DNA from: Chimaeribacter californicus
Lineage (GTDB): Bacteria > Pseudomonadota > Gammaproteobacteria > Enterobacterales > Enterobacteriaceae
Assembly (NCBI RefSeq): GCF_002858675.1
Contig: NZ_PJZF01000003.1
Location: forward strand, 124,001 to 188,000
Direction of reading: 5' to 3'
Length of the DNA: 64,000 bases
The notes under the pieces were generated by a model. It saw only the letters and a program-made list of their open reading frames with translations. It had not been told where the DNA came from and ran no database searches. A program made the position numbers and the translations under genes. The number at the start of each line of letters is the position of its first letter. Position 1 is the stretch's first letter. Shown here in pieces: positions 56,919-64,000 of this stretch.

Positions 56919-58052
56919 GTGAAACTTTTAGGAAAAACTTCATTTTATTTCAGCAGCCCGCGCCGGGCCTTTCTGCCCCGCTCCCCAGGCTTACTGTTAC
57001 GGATGCTGTCAGCCATTGTGCTGTTTGCGCTGCTTGGGCAGGCCAATGTCTGGCTGGATGCCACCAACAACATTGTCCTGGCGACAGGGTACCGGCTGTT
57101 ACTGATCCTGACCCCCCTGACGCTGCTGCTGTTCGGCCCTTTTGCCCTGCGTGTCACGGTGTTTGCCGCCCTGGCCGGCATTGCCCTGCTGGCCGTACCG
57201 GCCGGGCCGGGCCTCCAGATGGTGGGCGTTATCCTGTTTGGCTATGGCGTGGCCGTGTTGGGTTCTATCGTCAAAAAAGATGCCGCCACCTCCCCGGCCG
57301 GGGCCGCCAATAACAAGATTATGCTGAATGTCGGCAGCCTGTGTGCCGGCGTAGTCTTGCTCTACCCCCACTGGCAACCGCTGCATTTCTACCTGCTGCT
57401 GGGCCTGTTACTGCTGCTGTGCCTGCCTGCGGCCTGGCGTTTTACCCCGTCACCGGCGCTGGCGCCCGCCGCCGCTCTGACGATGCCGGCCGGTAAGAAC
57501 ACCCTGTGGGTGCTGGCGGGGCTGATGAACGGGATCAAACTGTTCGCCGTGTTCTCCGTGCTGCCGCAGGCGATCCTGGCCCATCACAGCACACTGCCCG
57601 CCTGGTACGGTGGGATGATTATCCTGAACAGCGCGGTGGTTGCCCTGTTGCAGTTGCCGATCATGAAACTGATTGCGCGCAGCGGTAACAAGGCGTTGTG
57701 GGTCTCGCTGCTGCTTATCCTGTCCGGGTTGGTGATACTGGCGATGCCTGACGTTTTCCGGGTGTATACCTTTGCCGGCGCGCTGCTGTGGCTGACGCTG
57801 CTCTCCATCGCAGAGTGCGGGCTGAGTTATCTGGATTACTGCGCCGCCCAGGATAATGCCTTATTGGTTAAAGAGATCTCCGTGAGTGCCGGTGCCGGGT
57901 TAACTGTGTGTGTGATGCGTTATCTGCCGGCTCCCTATAATGCGGAGCTCCTGTCTGCTATTGCGATTGTGGCCCTGCTTACCTGGCTGTGGCTTTATCA
58001 GCGCCGCCATAAGGAACGTTTTAATGCCCTCAATAACCTTTATGAAAAATAA
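56919..58052 (+). CDS. Multi-spanning membrane protein, probable transporter
   Basis: A 377-residue hydrophobic protein with about ten to eleven membrane segments and a GTG start at 56919; an in-frame ATG at 57003 is an alternative. Short charged loops (IVKKDAA, RSGNKALW) and the LDYCAAQDNALLVKEISVSAGAGLTVC block near residues 310-335 do not match a family I can name; MFS-like or exporter of amino compounds is possible. It is divergent from the MocR-type gene across 124 bases, which makes it the likely regulated target. Confidence 0.6.
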   Translation: MKLLGKTSFYFSSPRRAFLPRSPGLLLRMLSAIVLFALLGQANVWLDATNNIVLATGYRLLLILTPLTLLLFGPFALRVTVFAALAGIALLAVPAGPGLQMVGVILFGYGVAVLGSIVKKDAATSPAGAANNKIMLNVGSLCAGVVLLYPHWQPLHFYLLLGLLLLLCLPAAWRFTPSPALAPAAALTMPAGKNTLWVLAGLMNGIKLFAVFSVLPQAILAHHSTLPAWYGGMIILNSAVVALLQLPIMKLIARSGNKALWVSLLLILSGLVILAMPDVFRVYTFAGALLWLTLLSIAECGLSYLDYCAAQDNALLVKEISVSAGAGLTVCVMRYLPAPYNAELLSAIAIVALLTWLWLYQRRHKERFNALNNLYEK

Positions 58053-58359
58053 GACCGCATACCTGTTCCGGGATGTGATTTCGCTCTTTCGGCATTCCCT
58101 ATGCCCCTGCCTGCGTGCTGTGTGTCTATAACCCCCTTCCAGTTACTTACCAAAATTTATGTTTAAAAATATCGGCAAAGAAGAGAAACTAGTGTCATAA
58201 AACAGGGCATTCGCCCTTAATTGTTATAGTGTTTTTAAAAAATTAATAATAAAGGTGAGCATTACCGGCGGGGTGTCTTTATTGTACACCCGCCTTGCTA
58301 TGCCCCGTCGCGTAAGGCCTGTAGCGTCACAGGCCGGCCACCCACCAAAGGATGCGTTC
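58053..58359. other. Upstream region of yeiR with possible Zur half site
   Basis: A 307-bp A+T-rich gap without a convincing gene. TTGTTATAGTGTTTTT at 58221-58236 has the TGTTATA half of the Zur consensus (TGTTATA-N-TATAACA) but a poor second half. As YeiR is a zinc-related GTPase, a link is conceivable but weak. Confidence 0.35.
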
Positions 58360-59343
58360 ATGACCTATGTCAATGTGATTACCGGCTTTCTGGGCAGCGG
58401 GAAAACCACCACCCTGCGCCATCTGCTGAGCCAAAAACCTGCGCATGAGAACTGGGCCATTCTGGTCAATGAGTTTGGCGAGGTAGGGATTGACGGCGCG
58501 CTGCTGGCTGACCAGGGCGCGGTGCTGAAAGAGATCCCCGGCGGCTGCATGTGTTGCGTGAACGGGTTGCCGATGCAAATTGGCCTGAATATGCTGCTGA
58601 AGCAAAAACCCGACCGGCTGCTGATTGAACCCACCGGGCTGGGGCACCCGAAGCAGATCCTCTCTCTGCTGACCTCTGACACCTATCAGCCGTGGCTGAC
58701 CCTGCAAGCCACGCTGTGCGTGCTGGATGCGCGCCAGTTGGCTGAGACACGTTACACAGAAAATGAGAATTTCCGTGACCAGCTGGCGGCGGCGGATGTG
58801 ATCATCGCCAACAAACAGGATACCTACCAACCCGCAGACCAACAGCGGCTGGCCGAGTGGGAAGCGGCGGCAGCGGCCGGGCGGCCGGTGGTGGCGGTGC
58901 AACAGGGCGAGGTGCCGCTCACCTGGCTCGCCCGCCCGCGGGAAAACCAGCGCGAATTGCCCGACGGCGCGCACCATCATGCGGCCGCTGCGGCACCGCG
59001 CGGGCTGGCCGCGCTGAGCCTGCCGGGCAACCAGCGCTGGCGGCGTGCCCTGAACCAGGGGCAGGGTTACACCAGCTGCGGCTGGATTTTCGATGATGAA
59101 ACGGTTTTTGACACCATCCCGCTGCTGGAGTGGGTGCGGCTGGCACCGGTGGAACGCGTTAAAGGTGTGTTGCGCATCCCGGAGGGCACCTTGCAGGTTA
59201 ACCGGCAGGGACAGGATCTGCACATTGAAACCCAGGCAGGGGCACCGGCCGACAGCCGGATTGAGGTGATTAACCCCGGTGAGACCGACTGGAACGCCCT
59301 TCAACGCGACTTGTTGAAGATCCGTTTAGTCACCAGCGCTTAA
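58360..59343 (+). CDS. yeiR: Zinc-binding GTPase YeiR (COG0523)
   Basis: A 327-residue G3E/COG0523 GTPase from the ATG at 58360 (MTYVNVITGFLGSGKTTTLRHLL). Walker A is GFLGSGKTT, the metal-binding CxCC motif is GGCMCCV (about residues 62-68), the guanine motif is IIANKQDT, and a His-rich stretch (GAHHHAAAAA, near residue 207) is also present. The C-terminal CobW_C domain follows. Length matches E. coli YeiR (328), which binds zinc and hydrolyses GTP; the family is thought to deliver zinc to client proteins. Confidence 0.93.
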   Translation: MTYVNVITGFLGSGKTTTLRHLLSQKPAHENWAILVNEFGEVGIDGALLADQGAVLKEIPGGCMCCVNGLPMQIGLNMLLKQKPDRLLIEPTGLGHPKQILSLLTSDTYQPWLTLQATLCVLDARQLAETRYTENENFRDQLAAADVIIANKQDTYQPADQQRLAEWEAAAAAGRPVVAVQQGEVPLTWLARPRENQRELPDGAHHHAAAAAPRGLAALSLPGNQRWRRALNQGQGYTSCGWIFDDETVFDTIPLLEWVRLAPVERVKGVLRIPEGTLQVNRQGQDLHIETQAGAPADSRIEVINPGETDWNALQRDLLKIRLVTSA

Positions 59344-59406
59344 CGTAGCTGCCAAATTGATTCCTTCTTTTTTTACTTCCGGATAAATAAACAGGTCATC
59401 ACTGCT

Positions 59407-60114
59407 ATGTGGCGCAAAAACTTACCGGCTATTCTGCTGCTGAATATGCTGGGCATGGTGTTATTTCTTTCTTATTACCTGCCCGCGCATCACGGGTTTT
59501 GGTTTTCGATCGATTCGTCGATCTTTTTCTACTTTAACCAGCATCTGGCGACCAGCCCGGCCTTTTTAAACGCCGTCGCGGTCACCAATAACCGCCTGTT
59601 CGATGGCTGCTCGCTGCTGGCAATGGGGCTGCTCTACCTCTCTTTCTACCTGAAACAGGATGCCGCCGGCCGCCGCCGCCTGGTCGTGACCGGGGTGGTA
59701 ATGCTGCTGACCGCCGTGGTGCTGAACCAGCTTGGCCACCTGCTGCCGGTCAGCCATGTCAGCCCGTCCCTGTATTTCCCGCACGTTAACCGGGTCAGTG
59801 AGCTGACCGGCATTCCCACCAAAGATGCCTCGCGTGACAGCTTCCCCGGAGACCACGGCATGATGCTGATTATTTTTGCCTGCTTTATGTGGCGCTATTT
59901 CACAAAAACCGCCTTTGCATTGGCTTTGGCGATTGTGGTGGTCTTCTCACTACCGCGCCTGATGATTGGCGCGCACTGGTTCAGTGATATTGCCGTCGGC
60001 TCGCTTTCAGTGGTGCTGGTGGGGTTAAGCTGGTGGCTGCTGACCCCGGCCTGTGACCACCTGATTACGTGGCTTGACCGGCGTCTGCCGCACAAAGGCT
60101 CACGAGCCGCCTGA
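59407..60114 (+). CDS. lpxT: Lipid A 1-diphosphate synthase LpxT
   Basis: A 235-residue six-segment membrane phosphotransferase of the PAP2 family. Active-site motifs: TGIPTKDASRDSFPGDHGMMLII (about residues 137-159), LPRLMIGAHWFSDIAVGS (about 181-198). It transfers phosphate from undecaprenyl pyrophosphate to lipid A at the periplasmic face. Length matches E. coli LpxT (237), and the yeiR-lpxT-mepS order is kept. Confidence 0.94.
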   Translation: MWRKNLPAILLLNMLGMVLFLSYYLPAHHGFWFSIDSSIFFYFNQHLATSPAFLNAVAVTNNRLFDGCSLLAMGLLYLSFYLKQDAAGRRRLVVTGVVMLLTAVVLNQLGHLLPVSHVSPSLYFPHVNRVSELTGIPTKDASRDSFPGDHGMMLIIFACFMWRYFTKTAFALALAIVVVFSLPRLMIGAHWFSDIAVGSLSVVLVGLSWWLLTPACDHLITWLDRRLPHKGSRAA

Positions 60115-60145
60115 AACCTCAGGCAGAGCAAAGCGTTATACCTCC

Positions 60146-60168
60146 GGGGGCCTCAGGCCCCCGTTTTT
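60146..60168 (+). terminator. Terminator after lpxT
   Basis: GGGGGCC-TCA-GGCCCCC followed by GTTTTT, 32 bases after the lpxT stop. A strong intrinsic terminator. Confidence 0.88.
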
Positions 60169-60543
60169 ATGGGTAGGTTGTGTCAGCCTGCCCCCTGCCG
60201 GACAATAAAATCACAGAACGGTGGCTTAAGGAGGCCTTTTCAGCAGAAAGCGGCTAAAAATAAAACAGTGAATTTTAATCGATTGCTTACATGACTTTAC
60301 ATCACAAATTCTTATCAGAATTACTTTAAAAGCACTCGCAATCTCTGGGGGGTTACGGTAATCTCGGATTCACTTTTGAGGTTATTCTGTTTTTTCATCT
60401 GAAATTAACTGAAATCTGTGCGTAAAGCCGCACTTTTCAATCAGGTGAATTGCTCAATACTTCGACGGTCAGTAGTCTCACTTCGTTTGGCATTTTTCTT
60501 ATAGCGACGCCGTCGTTAAGGACATCAAGGGAAAACATTTATA
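60169..60543 (+). other. Upstream region of mepS
   Basis: About 375 bases with no gene. It is A+T-richer than the coding DNA and contains a run of T/C stretches near 60380-60400. It presumably holds the mepS promoter and a long untranslated leader; I cannot single out a site. Confidence 0.5.
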
Positions 60544-61119
60544 ATGGTCAAGTCTCAACCCTTACTGAGATATATCGTGCGGGCGATCCCCGCAGTGGCA
60601 ATGGCCGTCATGCTTTCGGCCTGTAGTTCGATGAATTCCCAACATGCGCAGACTGAGACGCATGCAGTAAATGACCGTAATGGCCTCCTACTGCAAGCCT
60701 CTCAGGATGAGTTTGAAGAGATGGTCCGTAATGTTGACATTAAGTCAAAAATTATGGACCAGTATGCTGACTGGAAAGGTGTGCGTTACCGCTTAGGCGG
60801 CACCAGCAAACGCGGTATTGATTGTTCCGCTTTTGTGCAGATGACGTTCCGTGAACAGTTTGGCCTGGATCTGCCGCGATCAACCTATGAGCAGCAGGAT
60901 ATCGGCAGAGGGATCCAGAAAGGCAAACTGCGCCCGGGTGACCTGGTGCTGTTCCGCGCCGGCTCTACCGGCCGCCACGTGGGCATCTACCTCGGCAATG
61001 ACGAGTTCGTGCATGCCTCCACCAGCAGTGGCGTGATGATCTCCAGCCTCAGTGATAACTACTGGAAAAAACGTTATCGTGAAGCCCGCCGCGTATTGAG
61101 CGGACAGTCCCACAGCTGA
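60544..61119 (+). CDS. mepS: Murein DD-endopeptidase MepS
   Basis: A 191-residue outer-membrane lipoprotein (formerly Spr). The signal peptide ends in the lipobox MLSAC (Cys at about residue 27). The NlpC/P60 domain has catalytic Cys in [14 protein letters not shown] (about 98), His in [10 protein letters not shown] (about 148) and His in [10 protein letters not shown] (about 160). It cleaves D-Ala-mDAP cross-links for wall growth and is degraded by Prc-NlpI. Highly colinear with E. coli MepS (188). Confidence 0.97.
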   Translation: MVKSQPLLRYIVRAIPAVAMAVMLSACSSMNSQHAQTETHAVNDRNGLLLQASQDEFEEMVRNVDIKSKIMDQYADWKGVRYRLGGTSKRGIDCSAFVQMTFREQFGLDLPRSTYEQQDIGRGIQKGKLRPGDLVLFRAGSTGRHVGIYLGNDEFVHASTSSGVMISSLSDNYWKKRYREARRVLSGQSHS

Positions 61120-61172
61120 CAACCCCTTCCCTTGTTGTTATGCCAGATGCTGTAATGCCAAACGAATAAAAA

Positions 61173-61196
61173 AGCGCCCTCCGGGGCGCTTTTTTA
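61173..61196 (+). terminator. Terminator after mepS
   Basis: AGCGCCC-TCCG-GGGCGCT flanked by AAAAAA and TTTTTTA, 54 bases beyond the mepS stop; symmetric, with no gene needing it from the other side. Confidence 0.9.
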
Positions 61197-61304
61197 TTTG
61201 CGGTCAATCACGTAACGCCCTGCCCCAGGAAAATAGCCGTCGTTGCCCGGTGGGGGTCAGTTATACTGTTACCATCTCTGGCGAACTGTAAAGGAAATGA
61301 AACT

Positions 61305-62873
61305 ATGCGGCTAAAAACGGCATTAATGCATACCGTTTTGCCCAAGCGACGTTATTTACAACGCAGCATTCTTTTCGCCACACTTTTTTTTCTGTTATTT
61401 AACGCCATTACCTTATGGGTGATTTATCAGGCCAATGAACGCCGGCAGCAGAAACTTCTGGATAGTGTGGTGAGTTTTTCTGTGCGCTATTTGCGGGATC
61501 TGCAAAATAACATGGCGAACATGAACACCCTGACCCAGTTTCCCTGTTCGCTCGCCCAGGCCACCCTGACCCAGAATGCCGCCTTTACCCGCGGCGTGCG
61601 CACCTATCTGCTGGTGAAGGACGGGGTGGCCTACTGCTCCTCCGCCACCGGGGAAATGGAGAGGCCGGTCAACACCATCTACCCGGCCTTACGGCTCGAC
61701 CGGCCCCAGGATATGGTGCTCCAGCAGGGCACCTACATGGTGCCGGAAAAACCGGCGATTGGTGTCTGGCTGGCGGTGCCGTCACAGCCGCGCACCGGGG
61801 TGCTGGCCACGCTGGACATTAACTTTGGGGCTTACCTGCTCTTTACCCAGGTGCAAGGCCGGGAAGTGACCGGCGGCCTGGCGCTGATTATCGGCCCGCA
61901 TGCGCTGACGACCCGCCGTGATGTGGTGCAACCCGCCGCTGCCCTGCCGGTGGCTGACTCGCGCATCGTCCGGGTGCCCCGCTCGCCCATCGACCTGCGG
62001 CTTTACGGGGCCAGCCTCGGGATGGACGACGTGCAGCTGACTTTACTGGCGGGCCTGCTGCTGGCTTGCCTGGTGGGCACCCTGAGCTATTACCTGATGC
62101 GGGTGCGCAACAGTGCTGACCACGAAATGCTGGAGGGGATGCGGCGGCGGCAATTCCATATGGAGTACCAGCCGGTGATTGATACCCGGTCGCAGCAGGT
62201 TGCCGGGGTAGAAGCGCTGATGCGCTGGCGGCATCCGCGTGAAGGCAATATTCCGCCGGATGTGTTTATCAGCTATGCCGAAGCCCAGGGGCTGATTGTG
62301 CTGCTGACCCGCCACCTGTTCGGGCTTATCGCACAGGATGCGCTGCAGTTACGGGAGGTACTGCCCGTCGGGGCGAAGCTGGCGGTTAACCTCTCACCCA
62401 GCCACCTGACCGATCCGGAATTTGAACATGACGTTCAGCAGTTTATCGGCCAATTACCACCGGGGCATTTCAACGTGGTGTTTGAGATAACCGAGCGCGG
62501 CATGGTGGAGACGGAAGATGCCCTGGAGAAGTTTGACTGGCTGCGCCAACAGGGCATTGAGATTGCCATTGATGATTTCGGCACCGGCCACAGCGCCTTA
62601 ATCTACCTGGAAAAATTCCGGCTCGACTTCCTGAAGATTGACCGGGGGTTTGTCACGACCATTGGCCGCCAGACCGTCACCGCACCGGTGCTGGACACGG
62701 TGCTGAACCTGACGCGCGAACTGCGGCTGAAAACCGTGGCAGAAGGGGTCGAAACCCCGCAACAGGCGCACTACCTGCGTGAGCATGGTGTCACCTATCT
62801 GCAAGGGTATCTCTACAGCCGCCCATTAACCCCGGCTGGGCTGAAGGAGTTTGTCACGCGTTATCACCCCTGA
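61305..62873 (+). CDS. pdeN: c-di-GMP phosphodiesterase PdeN (Rtn)
   Basis: A 522-residue inner-membrane enzyme. A first membrane segment (residues 22-45), a periplasmic CSS-motif domain (residues 46-245, with PCSLAQATL and YCSSATG cysteines), a second membrane segment (about 248-268) and a cytoplasmic EAL domain (residues 280-520) are seen. EAL motifs: VEALMRWRHP, NLSPSHL, FEITERGMVE, IDDFGTGHS, FLKIDRGFV, AEGVET and QGYLYSRPL. All look intact, so it should hydrolyse c-di-GMP, with activity set by periplasmic thiol state. Confidence 0.95.
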   Translation: MRLKTALMHTVLPKRRYLQRSILFATLFFLLFNAITLWVIYQANERRQQKLLDSVVSFSVRYLRDLQNNMANMNTLTQFPCSLAQATLTQNAAFTRGVRTYLLVKDGVAYCSSATGEMERPVNTIYPALRLDRPQDMVLQQGTYMVPEKPAIGVWLAVPSQPRTGVLATLDINFGAYLLFTQVQGREVTGGLALIIGPHALTTRRDVVQPAAALPVADSRIVRVPRSPIDLRLYGASLGMDDVQLTLLAGLLLACLVGTLSYYLMRVRNSADHEMLEGMRRRQFHMEYQPVIDTRSQQVAGVEALMRWRHPREGNIPPDVFISYAEAQGLIVLLTRHLFGLIAQDALQLREVLPVGAKLAVNLSPSHLTDPEFEHDVQQFIGQLPPGHFNVVFEITERGMVETEDALEKFDWLRQQGIEIAIDDFGTGHSALIYLEKFRLDFLKIDRGFVTTIGRQTVTAPVLDTVLNLTRELRLKTVAEGVETPQQAHYLREHGVTYLQGYLYSRPLTPAGLKEFVTRYHP

Positions 62874-62909
62874 GGCCGGCGGCAACAGGAGCTGGAAAGC
62901 AGGTGGGCA

Positions 62910-63254
62910 TCAGAAGGGATACAGCGCTTTGAGTGAATCGGCAATCGCCGCGCCGACATTTTTTAAACGGCATAACGTTGCCCCTTCGTGGCACCCTTCC
63001 ACAAACAGGCACGGCTCCCCTTCCCACTCCAGCACCGAGGAGTCAACCTGGATCTCAGCCAGCGTCAGGCGCAGTTTTTCCATGATCTGCCAGGCGCTGT
63101 CGCCGTCATGGCTCAGCAGCCGCAGCCCAATCAGATTGGTTTCATCGGCCATCACCGTGAGCGGGAGTGGCTCGACTTTGACGCCGGTCAAACCTGATGA
63201 CCAGCGGTAGTGTTGTGGCAAACGGTGTACCACCGAAAGTTGGATGTTATTCAC
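62910..63254 (-). CDS. yejG: YejG-family protein, GTG start
   Basis: A 114-residue protein. With a GTG start at 63254 (MNNIQLSVVHRLPQHYRWSSG) it has the same length and opening as E. coli YejG (114, [21 protein letters not shown]). A longer frame from 63332 or an ATG at 63275 is open but unsupported by homology. The end GATLCRLKNVGAAIADSLKALYPF also matches. Its function is little known; recent naming links YejG to aminoglycoside tolerance in E. coli. Confidence 0.88.
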   Translation of the reverse strand: MNNIQLSVVHRLPQHYRWSSGLTGVKVEPLPLTVMADETNLIGLRLLSHDGDSAWQIMEKLRLTLAEIQVDSSVLEWEGEPCLFVEGCHEGATLCRLKNVGAAIADSLKALYPF

Positions 63255-63663
63255 GTTCGAACCCCAGAGAAACATGTTATCACCCGGTACAGCGCAGTAG
63301 ACGCCTGCCTGCCCCCGGAGCTTGTTGGCCACTATTCACATTCCGGGTGAAGCGCGCCATGCGCTGTCATTGGTCTGGTGCTGCTCAGGCTGCGTACGGC
63401 ATTGCCCCTGAGTCATGAGAGCCAGATCTCATTTTGGCTTATTTGTAACCCTTTACCCGCTGTATCTCAACCATTTTTGTGCAATTTGATTACTTTTTAC
63501 CCCTTATATTTTTACAAAAATGAAACAAAAGGCATGAAGATAAACGGTTACGACCTGTAACTAACTGATTAATAAAGTGAACTTAGAAGGCTTAAAAATG
63601 AAGGGGAAATCCGCCGAAAAACGGAAAAAAATGGGGTTACGCCGGGAGTAAAACGGTTACACC
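63255..63663. other. Intergenic region between yejG and bcr
   Basis: About 400 bases. A 17-codon frame at 63598-63651 (MKGKSAEKRKKMGLRRE) lacks a ribosome site and is not accepted as a gene. The segment 63420-63600 is A+T-rich and could hold a promoter on either strand; no RNA gene is apparent. Confidence 0.5.
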
Positions 63664-63690
63664 GAAAAAAACCGGGGCGGAACCCCGGTA
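63664..63690 (-). terminator. Terminator after bcr
   Basis: ACCGGGG-CGGAA-CCCCGGT; on the minus strand it is followed by TTTTTT. It lies about 12 bases after the bcr stop. Confidence 0.88.
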
Positions 63691-63700
63691 TCTGATGGAC

Positions 63701-64000
63701 TCAGGCAGCCGGTTGCAGGCTGCTTTTCACCGGCCGGCTGGCATAGAGGTAAAGCAGCATCGCGGCGGTAATGCAGAACGCCATTGAGGCCACCATCGGC
63801 CAGGCGCTGTGCGCCGGCAGGGTGGAAAGCACCGTGCCCACCAGCGCGCCGATGCCGAAGCGCAGCGTACCGGCTAATGAGGCTGCCGTGCCCGCCATGT
63901 GCGGGAAATCATCCATGATCACCGCCATCGCATTGGAAGTGACCATGGCGATGCAGCCGACATAGCCCGCCACGCCGGCCACCAGCGCCCAGAAGCCGAA
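63701..64000 (-). CDS. bcr: Bicyclomycin/sulfonamide resistance transporter Bcr, C-terminal part
   Basis: The last 99 codons of an MFS drug exporter reading in from the right edge: membrane segments [46 protein letters not shown] and [22 protein letters not shown]. The SNAMA...[17 protein letters not shown] block is typical of Bcr, and yejG-bcr order is conserved. The N-terminal three quarters lies outside the window. Confidence 0.9.
   Translation of the reverse strand, partial: FGFWALVAGVAGYVGCIAMVTSNAMAVIMDDFPHMAGTAASLAGTLRFGIGALVGTVLSTLPAHSAWPMVASMAFCITAAMLLYLYASRPVKSSLQPAA

Noticed and set aside
63598-63651. 17-codon basic peptide frame upstream of bcr
   Set aside because: No ribosome site, no overlap with another gene and no hydrophobic or conserved feature.
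1-64000. CRISPR array, insertion sequence or rRNA genes
   Set aside because: No regularly spaced direct repeats, transposase-like frames or rRNA-like stretches were seen.

Overview
This window comes from an Enterobacterales genome (Gammaproteobacteria). Gene content and order from about 38.9 kb to the right end follow the E. coli block lysP-yeiE-yeiH-nfo-fruAKB-setB-yeiW-efpL-yeiQ-yeiR-lpxT-mepS-pdeN-yejG-bcr, and the proteins read as clear orthologues. The G+C-rich core and the accessory genes would suit a plant- or environment-associated member (Erwiniaceae or Yersiniaceae are possible), but nothing here fixes the genus.

Positions 1 to about 20.57 kb are the right part of a lambda/P22-type prophage; its structural genes lie beyond the left edge. 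The integrase and an AlpA-like excisionase abut sbcB, a known lambdoid/Stx phage target. The plus-strand pL operon carries an N-type antiterminator, small early genes, a Sak4-type recombinase ATPase with an SSB partner, Ea22-like proteins and an orphan cytosine methyltransferase. The immunity region (CI, Cro, six operator sites, pL, pR, a CII-type pRE) can be read directly from the DNA. The minus-strand pR operon carries CII, an O-type initiator with internal iterons, a DnaB-type helicase, nin-region genes (NinB, NinH, NinE, NinX, NinG), a TGT-like TIM barrel, a PP-loop protein and a Q-like antiterminator. A pR'-tR' module, a hicAB toxin-antitoxin pair, a tRNA-Phe(GAA) and the lysis genes follow.

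From 20.6 to 28.5 kb lie sbcB, the putrescine importer plaP and a putrescine degradation cluster (puuA, puuD-puuR, puuB) that lacks puuC and puuE.

From 28.5 to 36.7 kb is the most unusual region. An A+T-rich leader with a Fur-box-like site precedes a 32-codon peptide gene and an attenuator hairpin. Then come three consecutive proteins, each with an apparent N-terminal PqqD/RRE-like peptide-binding domain joined to a heme-oxygenase-like diiron (HDO/PqqC-like) domain, a class III PLP aminotransferase, an ATP-grasp ligase, an MFS exporter and a GNAT acetyltransferase. Close or overlapping spacing suggests one operon. I read it as an undescribed RiPP-type or peptide-scaffold natural product pathway: RRE domains bind the peptide leader, HDO enzymes oxidise it, the aminotransferase and ligase tailor it, and the MFS protein exports the product. 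The third HDO protein seems to have lost metal ligands and may be a non-catalytic partner. A Fur-box-preceded siderophore-type ABC permease/ATPase pair without a binding protein follows on the opposite strand.

From 38.8 kb to the end is conserved housekeeping DNA: lysine uptake, endonuclease IV, the fructose PTS with two Cra boxes, sugar efflux, a Mtr tryptophan permease with a Trp-operator-like palindrome, EfpL, a divergent uxuA/yeiQ hexuronate pair, a MocR-type regulator facing an unknown membrane protein, the zinc GTPase YeiR, LpxT, MepS, the c-di-GMP phosphodiesterase PdeN, YejG and the end of Bcr. The yejABEF genes found here in E. coli are absent.
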